DNA of 64,000 nt. Source: Synaphobranchus kaupii. Taxonomy: Eukaryota > Chordata > Actinopteri > Anguilliformes > Synaphobranchidae. The stretch covers positions 2,752,590 through 2,816,589 of the forward strand of contig CM056397.1 of assembly GCA_029718625.1 (NCBI GenBank). Reading direction: 5' to 3'. Position numbers and translations under genes: made by a program. The notes under the pieces were generated by a model, which searched no databases, had not been told where the DNA came from, and saw only the letters and a program-made list of their open reading frames with translations. Positions 57,914-64,000 of the stretch are shown piece after piece; position 1 is the first letter of the stretch, and every line of letters starts with the position of its first letter.

Positions 57914-58445
57914 CACTGCCTGGCCAAAAAAAAGTTGCACTCTAATATTTTGTTGGACAGCCTTTAGCTTTGATGACAGTGCACATTTGTCATGGCATTG
58001 TTTCGATAACTTTATGCAACGTCACAACATTTATTTCCGTCCAGAGATGCATTAATTTTTGGCCGAGATCTTGTATTGACAATGGGAGATTCAAACCACT
58101 CCGTAAAGTATTCTCCAGCACATCCCAAAGACTTTCAATGGGGTTAAGGGCAAGACTCTGGTGGCCAATTAATGTGTGAAAATGATTCCTCATGGTCCCT
58201 GAACCACTCTTTCACAATTTGAGCCAGATGAATCTTGGCATTGTCATCCTGGAATATGCCCATTGATGGGATAACCTGGTCATTCAGTACATTCAGGTAC
58301 TCAGCTGATTTCATTGTATTGCTCCATAACGTTGCTAAGCTGACAAATTGAAGCAACCCCAGATCATAACACCGCCACTAGAGGCTTGTACAGTGGGCAC
58401 TATGCATGACGGGTGCAAAGGTGACTTTATTTTAGCCAGGCAGTG
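57914..58445 (-). mobile_element. Tc1-like element, deleted
   Basis: Ends CACTGCCTGGCCAAAA and CAGCCAGGCAGTG-like inverse flanked by TA. On the minus strand, [18 protein letters not shown] and NPIESLWDVLENTL are the C-terminal catalytic motifs (Asp and Glu) of a Tc1 transposase in two frames. The N-terminal two thirds are deleted. Confidence 0.8.
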
Positions 58446-58862
58446 TAGCCTACAGCATGCTGCAGTGCAATAGCCTAGCTATGACTTGGTTACAGTTGAA
58501 GTCTGAATATTACATACACAGGGTGAAGTCATTTAAACTCATTTTTAACCACTCCACAGATTTCATGTTAGCAAACTATAGTGTTGGCAAGTCAGTTAGG
58601 ACATCTACTTTGTGCATGACACAGGTGATTTTTCCAACAATTCTTTACAGATTATTTCACTATATCACAATTCCAGTGGGTCAGAAGTTTACATACACTA
58701 GGTTGACTGTGCCTTTAAACAGCTTGGAAAATTCCAGAAAATTATGTCATGGATTTAGAAACTTCTGATAGGCTAATTGACATTATTTGAGTCAATTGGA
58801 GGTGTCCCTGTGGATGTATTTTAAGGCCTACCTTCAAACTCAGTGCCTCTTTGCTTCACATC

Positions 58863-60838
58863 ATGGGAAAATCAAAAGAAATCAGCCAAGACCTCAGAAA
58901 GAAAATTGTGGACTTCCACAAGTCTGGTTCATCCTTGGGAGCAATTTCCAAACGCATGAAGGTACCACGTTCGTCTGTACAAACAATAGTACGCAAGTAT
59001 AAACACCATGGGACCACGCAGCTCTGTCATACCGCTCAGGAAGGAGATGCGTTCTGTCTCCTAGAGATGAACAGGTTTTGGTGCAAAAAGTGCAAATCAA
59101 TCCCAGAACAGCAGCAAAGGACCTTGTGAAGATGCTGGAGGGAACCGGTACAAAAGTATCTATATCAACAGTAAAACGAGTCCTATATCGACATAACCTG
59201 AAAGGCTGCTCAGCACGGAAGAAGCCAAGTACTCCAAAACCACCATAAAAAAGCCTGGCAACAGTCTGCAACTGCACATGGGGACAACGATCTTACTTTT
59301 TGGAGAAATGTCCTCTGGTCTGATGAAACAATAGTTTAACTGTTTGGCCATAATGACAATCATTATGTTTGGAGGAAAAAGGGTGAGACTTGCAAGCCGA
59401 AGAACACAATCCCAACTGTGAAGCACGGAGCTGGTAGCATCATGTTGTGGGGGTGCTTTGCTGTAGGAGGGACAGGTGCACTTCATAAAATAGATGGCAT
59501 CATGAGGAAGGAACATTATGTGGTAGTGTTGCACGGTACACCGAAACTTCGGTACTTTTTCGATACTTAAAAAAAAAAACGGTTCGGTATTCGAATTTTC
59601 CGACGTTCGGTACTTTAAAAAAAAAAAATATATATTATTCTTTTTTTGAAATATAATCTTTTTTTAATTTTTCTTTTATGTAGCTGCAATATTTCCCTTA
59701 CCGCAGAATGTTGGAATGATCAAAATAGCATCTGGAAAAACCCTTGCCAAAACAGCTTCGGTTTCCCGTTAGGCCTAATTACATTTTCAATGACAGCGCT
59801 GATATTATGAGGGTGTAATTATAGTTTCCGCCTCTACGCAAAATGGTGCACTTTCGTCCGTTTCGCTATCTGACCAGAACTCTTACATTTTAGTGTAGAG
59901 TAAAAGCTAATACTGCAGAGGCAGGAGTTTGATTCTGCCTGTTTTTAAGGACTGATTATGGATCAGCACTATGGAGGAGTCTCAAAAGCAGCTCTACAGT
60001 GCTGCAAAGATAGCTGATCCAGAAACAGCCCTTAAAAACCGGTAGAAACAAACTCCTTGTCCTGGGTTTAAGTTGTATAGTTCTGAATATCATTTGTGAA
60101 GCTAAGGGGGGTTTATTGTATATAAGTTCTGTTTTAAGTTTATTAATATTATAAATAACTAATATTTATTTACCATACGCCTTTGTGAGCAAATGTTATT
60201 TTAGCTCAGAATGGAGAAATGCACCACTTTGTTACCAACACCCTCCCCATGTGTGCGACTACTCTCCGTACCCCCGACCTGCGCGATGATACTACCTCGG
60301 CCCCGCATGCGCGTTTGATGACACCGTGTACGCGCAACAACACTGGTAGTTTCGAGGGGCCTACCACCCGGCCTGAAAAAAAATCTAGGGGAAACACTGT
60401 ACTGTATGTGACTATTCTGAAATAAATGTATTCTGTAGCAAATTTCTGAATGATACAGCTTCTTCTTCAGTTCGAACTTAAAACCATGGATATGCAGGGA
60501 ATATTTTTTTAGATATTGACATTTAAATAAAACTAGTAGAAACGAGGAGGAAATTGCCTCTGAAGGGCCAAAGTAAATAGGGTTAAGGTCATTTCAGTAG
60601 AGGTACCGAGTATCGAATCAGTATTGTTTCAGTTTCAAGTACCGTTTCAGTATCGAGTATCATGATACTAAACCTGGTATCGGTATCGAAGTCAAAATTT
60701 TGGTATCGTGACAACACTATTATGTGGATATATTGAAGCAACATCTCAAGACATCAGCCAAGAAGTTAAAGCTTGGTCACAAATGGCTCTTCCAAACGGA
60801 CAATGACCCAAAGCATACTTCCAAAGTTGTGGCAAAAT
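58863..60838 (+). pseudogene. Tc1 transposase, copy 3, broken
   Basis: The frame from ATG 58863 begins [20 protein letters not shown] and runs through KYKHHGTTQ before shifting. Catalytic-domain pieces in other frames continue to 59520. After the hAT insert, 60724-60838 encodes [20 protein letters not shown] and [14 protein letters not shown]. The glutamate-bearing end is missing. Confidence 0.8.
59524..60719. mobile_element. non-autonomous hAT element, copy 2
   Basis: 1196 bp, from TAGTGTTGCACGG to CAACACTA, with TTATGTGG duplicated exactly at 59516-59523 and 60720-60727. Only scattered differences from copy 1. It splits the Tc1 transposase at a known point, so the borders are certain. Confidence 0.95.
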
Positions 60839-60840
60839 GG

Positions 60841-61626
60841 TGTTGGAAATATTCCATTGGTCACCTGGGAACTGTATTACCTGTGACGGCATGGACATGT
60901 ATTGAATGTATTAAAAGAATATAAAACACTATTATAAGTATATAAAACAATGTATAAGCACTGAATAGATTAGAGGCACACTGAGTAAAAAGAACACTGT
61001 CATATTGTAAACTAATTATGAGCTGGGAAACTAATGTTCAAAACTGGCCTGCACGAACTGCACGAACCGGAGAGGCCTGCACGAATAAGATTAGATGGTC
61101 ACACGGTGATATATGTCCATTGTCCATTTTAATTATGAGAACTGGGCATATGTCAATTTTTATTTGGTGTGAACCGGATGGTTACGCCACAGTTGTTTAC
61201 CAGTCCAAGAAAGTTGAGGTCATAGGTGAGATTGGGAATGGTCCAAGAGGAGGAGATAGAGGTGGACACCACCATGATTTCTTAAAATGAGCAGAATTGG
61301 TGTTAACCAATCAAATAGATGCCAAAGGGTGGAAGGCTGAGAAACCATGGTGGCGTGAGGAGAAGACACACCTGTTGGGCGGAGAACTGGGATGGGTTGG
61401 CAGGGAATGGGACGAACTGTGTGGTGTAAACAATGTATAAATGAAGCTGTAACAGTATTTGAATTGAACACCTCTGCAGAGCTGTTTTTCGGCTTTATGA
61501 GCTTCTGTATAATAAAGTCTGATTATTCTGGAAGATTCTGCCTCATCCTCTTTATTGAAGAACTTGGAAAGAAATTGGGACTGAAAACTGAAAACTTAGA
61601 ATTCTCGTCGCTTGGAAACCACGACA
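60841..61626 (+). repeat. 5' LTR of endogenous retrovirus
   Basis: TGTTG...CGACA, 786 bp. TATAAA at 61436-61441 and AATAAA at 61511-61516 are in the expected order. It begins immediately after the truncated Tc1. Confidence 0.78.
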
Positions 61627-61630
61627 AAGT

Positions 61631-61648
61631 TGGCGTCACGAACAGGAT
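61631..61648 (+). promoter_or_regulatory. primer-binding site, possibly tRNA-Ser type
   Basis: TGGCGTCACGAACAGGAT begins four bases after the LTR. Its complement fits a tRNA 3' end (CCTGT, TCGTGAC, G, CCA), most like a serine tRNA from memory. Confidence 0.6.
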
Positions 61649-61752
61649 TGGAAGAAGGTCCGAGCCCTTGCTGACCAGGTGGAAGGAGCGGTTGCGGTCC
61701 AGACGGGACGGGGGGCAGAGACGGTAATTTCCAGCCGGCTGACAGAGAAAGC

Positions 61753-61761
61753 AAGGTAAGC
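61753..61761 (+). promoter_or_regulatory. candidate retroviral 5' splice donor
   Basis: AAGGTAAGC is a near-consensus donor in the leader, upstream of the small ORFs. Confidence 0.45.
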
Positions 61762-62322
61762 GAAATTAATGCTAGATCGCTTGAAAAAACCTTGTTGAAA
61801 GTATATGTAGATATAGTGTGGAGATAAGGCTCTCTCTCTCCCCTTCCTTGGTCTGTAAAACCAGTGACCAGTGACCTTGCCAATTTAAAGATCCTGTGTT
61901 TAAAAAAGTAATAAAGGAAAATTAATAAAATTATAAAAGAGGACGGCAGTAATCAGAAGGACTAAAGCGCATGCAAACAGATAAAGTATGTCAGTGTGTG
62001 AGTGATGGTGCCTGGGCAGAGGTTGCTATATAAACCCTAACTGCAGGTGTATCCGAGCGCTAGAAGTTTGGACTGTTGGAGTTGCAAACTTGGATTCAAC
62101 GTACAGCGTACAGTTAGGGGATGTTAATCACGTAAGAAGGGTCCGAGGAAGGACGGGGTTGGGATATGTGGAATCTAGGGGTACAGCTCGCACGGTGTAA
62201 GTAACACAAAAGGTTTTGCCACTAGGTGTTTAGAAAGAGTAATATTAATAAAAGAGTGCAGCGTTGATAGGGTTAAAAGGTGAGTGAATGCAAGCTACGA
62301 GAAAAGTGTGTTGAAACATATT

Positions 62323-62565
62323 ATGCATTACAGCATTCTAACGTTTCATGAAGGAGGTGAAATTACTGAGAGACATATATACGGAAAGGGATACGGATCT
62401 GAGAAGTATATGATTGAGAGGAGAACAACTGAAGGGAAAATAGAAATTGCATATAGAACTACAGAGAGTGAGTGGCATGAGGAAAAATTACAGGCTATGC
62501 TACAAGGAAGGTTCGTTCAGGGATTACAAATAACAGAGAGCAATAAAGAAGAGGAAAATAAATAG
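62323..62565 (+). CDS. retroviral leader ORF 1 (about 80 residues)
   Basis: Function unknown. The ATG at 62323 was chosen: the open frame extends upstream only without another ATG, and this start matches the length of the two sister ORFs. It holds EGGEITERH, then a Tyr (KYMIE), then EIAYRTTESEW about 22 residues later, and a charged C terminus ending KEEENK. The same pattern (G-x3-E-K/R-H, aromatic residue, E-I/F-x-Y/I-x-T/S-x3-W) recurs in the next two ORFs. No signal peptide or membrane helix is evident. Confidence 0.55.
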   Translation: MHYSILTFHEGGEITERHIYGKGYGSEKYMIERRTTEGKIEIAYRTTESEWHEEKLQAMLQGRFVQGLQITESNKEEENK

Positions 62566-62631
62566 AATAAAATAAAGCAGGTAAGAATAAAAATACTAGG
62601 AAAAAATTAGGACTAAAATTAATAGCATGAT

Positions 62632-62862
62632 ATGATAATTCATCTGTTATCTGAGCGAACGTATGGTACCCTATTAGAAAAACATTTTGAGTGAGCGGAT
62701 GATATTCTAGAAAATTCGGTAAGTGCTGAACAATCCAAGACAAAGTGGGTTTATGAAACAAAGCAGAGAGGAAAAAATGAAATATTGTACCTAACTCAGG
62801 AGGAGTGGGAAATAATTCGGGAGACAAATTATTTTAGGATAGTGCGAGTGAAAAAGGAGTAA
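62632..62862 (+). pseudogene. retroviral leader ORF 2, with in-frame stop
   Basis: Function unknown. The frame opens with ATG at 62632 (MIIHLLSERTYGTLLEKHFE) and meets TGA at 62692. The same frame is then open to TAA at 62860 with KTKWVYETK, EILYLTQEEW and NYFRIVRV. With the stop it spans 76 codons, close to ORFs 1 and 3 in length. The ERxxGxxxEKH spacing is identical to ORF 3. The stop could be a mutation or a readthrough site, and the copy is treated as broken. Confidence 0.5.
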
Positions 62863-62887
62863 TAGAATAAATAGTAAAAAATAAGGA

Positions 62888-63124
62888 ATGATAATCGTAA
62901 ATACACACTGGTTAATTGAAAGAAAAAGTGGTTTATTTTGTGAAAAGCATTCTATGCGATTTGAAACAGGCACAGACGGAGAATTGCCAAATTGCAAGTG
63001 TGCGGTAAAAGAACAGTGGATAGTGCGAACTTTAAATCCATATGTTGAATTTAAAATAAGTAGGCAAACTTGGCACGAATTTCGCTGTGATTTTTGGAGC
63101 AGGATAGTACTCCAAGATAATTAA
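62888..63124 (+). CDS. retroviral leader ORF 3 (78 residues)
   Basis: Function unknown. Starts MIIVNTHWLIERKSGLFCEK and is intact. Shares with ORF 2 the MII start, ERxxGxxxEKH, EQWIV aligned with TKWVY, EFKISRQTW aligned with EILYLTQEEW, and a C-terminal RIV. It has four cysteines, two of them in NCKC, absent from ORF 2. It ends 115 bases before gag. Confidence 0.6.
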   Translation: MIIVNTHWLIERKSGLFCEKHSMRFETGTDGELPNCKCAVKEQWIVRTLNPYVEFKISRQTWHEFRCDFWSRIVLQDN

Positions 63125-63239
63125 AAGAAATTAAGGTTAGAATTAGAAATTAAATTAATTAAAAGTTTAACAAATTTAAATTAAAAAGTTTTTTGAGCAG
63201 TAATAAAATAAAATAAAATAAAGGACAAGAGGAAATAAA

Positions 63240-63872
63240 ATGACAGCTATGGGTACGCCCGTAGACAGGCTGGGAAAGAAATTCCCAGTGCTGAAAACGG
63301 AAATTGAAAAGGTATCAGCTAAATGGGAAAAAAGAACTAAAAAAGGAATAACCTGTTGGCCTAAACAAGGGACCTTTGACCTCGCAACGTGCAAAGAAAT
63401 GATAGAGATAGTAACGAATTACAAAGCAAAAAATAAGTCACAAAAAAGAGTTGATAAGAGAAAAAAGGAAATGGAAATATTAAAAATGTTTAAAGATGCA
63501 GGAGAGGAGCTGTGCAAGGCATACCGAGGAAAGGAAGGAAAGGCTAAACCCCAGGCCAAGCCACCCTTGGAGGACCCAAATGAAAGGAAGCCACCGCCAT
63601 ACACAGGAACAGACAATCAACAAAAGGAGGAAAAAGGTATTTATCCAGTAATAAAAGGAATAGTGAGTGTAGATGGGTCGCTGATACTAACACCAACAGA
63701 AGAAGAAAAACAAGCAAAAGTAGAGAAAGAGAAACAAAAGAGAGAGGAAGAAAAGAACAGATGTAATGATGAAGCAAATGCAGGAAGTAATAGAAAGGGA
63801 AAGGGAGGGACAAATAGGAGAGAGGGAAGGTGTAGAATGTTGGGTGCGAGACCAGCAAGAAGTAATGGATGA
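63240..63872 (+). CDS. retroviral Gag, N-terminal part, frameshifted
   Basis: Structural polyprotein that would assemble the virus core. The frame starts MTAMGTPVDRLGKKFPVLKT at the first good ATG after the leader ORFs. Residues 35-50 hold CWPKQGTFDLATC, like the WP..GTF motif of gamma/epsilon-type matrix proteins. Residues 118-121 are PPPY, a classic budding (late-domain) motif. From about residue 150 a Glu/Lys-rich, coiled-coil-like stretch begins. Near 63755 the coding signal appears to move to another frame, which stays open with similar charged sequence to the window end, while the first frame stops at 63870. So this copy carries a frameshift. Capsid and nucleocapsid lie beyond the window. 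Confidence 0.7.
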   Translation: MTAMGTPVDRLGKKFPVLKTEIEKVSAKWEKRTKKGITCWPKQGTFDLATCKEMIEIVTNYKAKNKSQKRVDKRKKEMEILKMFKDAGEELCKAYRGKEGKAKPQAKPPLEDPNERKPPPYTGTDNQQKEEKGIYPVIKGIVSVDGSLILTPTEEEKQAKVEKEKQKREEEKNRCNDEANAGSNRKGKGGTNRREGRCRMLGARPARSNG

Positions 63873-64000
63873 AAAGCAGAAGGCAATAGAGCAAACGGAA
63901 GTGAATAGGCAGAAAATGTGGTTGAGAATGGAAGACGAAGCAGCAAAAAGAGAACATAAGATGAAAAAGGAATATGAGGATATGACAAAGCATATGAGAG

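Larger units (their letters stand above)
58493..60840 (+). mobile_element. Sleeping Beauty-type Tc1 transposon, copy 3, truncated
   Basis: Left end CAGTTGAAGTCTGAATATTA after TA at 58491. The body resembles copies 1 and 2. It is interrupted by a hAT at 59524-60719 and cut off at 60840 exactly where the retroviral LTR starts. Confidence 0.88.
60841..64000 (+). mobile_element. endogenous retrovirus, 5' part
   Basis: LTR, primer site, likely splice donor, three small leader ORFs and gag, in that order. It continues past the window. The gag reading frame is damaged, so this copy looks defective. The layout with leader ORFs before gag recalls fish epsilon-type retroviruses, but pol was not visible to confirm. 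Confidence 0.75.

Noticed and set aside
63419..63993. Minus-strand Phe/Leu-rich ORFs resembling membrane proteins
   Set aside because: They are the antisense of the purine-rich retroviral gag.

Overview
This looks like nuclear DNA from a teleost fish. The one host gene has vertebrate-type split exons with GT/AG splice sites. Around it lie classic fish mobile elements: Sleeping Beauty-type Tc1 transposons, L2 LINEs, a DIRS element, hAT, piggyBac-like, Harbinger-like and TTAA-type elements, and LTR retroelements. The Tc1 termini are the kind first known from salmonids, but the species cannot be fixed from this window.

Host gene: an ABCC12-like (MRP9, ABC subfamily C) transporter lies on the minus strand. 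Eighteen exons run from 47923 down to 1107. All junction phases agree and no coding exon contains a stop, giving 2667 nt of coding sequence. It covers the N-terminal elbow, the first transmembrane domain, the whole first nucleotide-binding domain, the linker and the start of the second transmembrane domain. The 5' start exon was not found. The rest of the second transmembrane domain and the second nucleotide-binding domain lie beyond position 1. The long introns hold most of the mobile elements.

Layout: 1-2000 small Tc1 and DIRS-derived repeats; 1980-6141 a piggyBac-like element carrying a hAT copy; 6142-8034 an L2 LINE; 8034-12389 a decayed DIRS element; 12909-14965 and 16587-18515 Sleeping Beauty-type Tc1 copies with nested insertions; 19700-22050 Tc1, palindromic and hAT remains; 23091-25569 a hAT element with a solo LTR inside; 29290-30240 a 163-bp tandem repeat; 32240-34364 L2, palindromic and Harbinger-like repeats; 36593-36728 a long (AC)n tract; 38346-39306 a Harbinger-like element; 40161-41773 a nearly complete Tc1; 42536-49073 further Tc1, palindromic and short inverted-repeat elements.

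Right part (50-64 kb, no host exon recognised): a non-autonomous LTR retroelement (51789-55862) has a tRNA-Gln-type primer site and one repeat-rich Gag-like ORF. It is followed by a third Sleeping Beauty-type Tc1 split by a hAT copy with a perfect 8-bp target duplication. At 60841 an endogenous retrovirus begins: LTR, primer site, three small mutually related ORFs, then gag running off the window.

Most noteworthy are the three paralogous leader ORFs of this retrovirus, and an 11-bp stem beside the polypurine tracts of the other LTR element that differs between its two copies by three compensatory base-pair changes.
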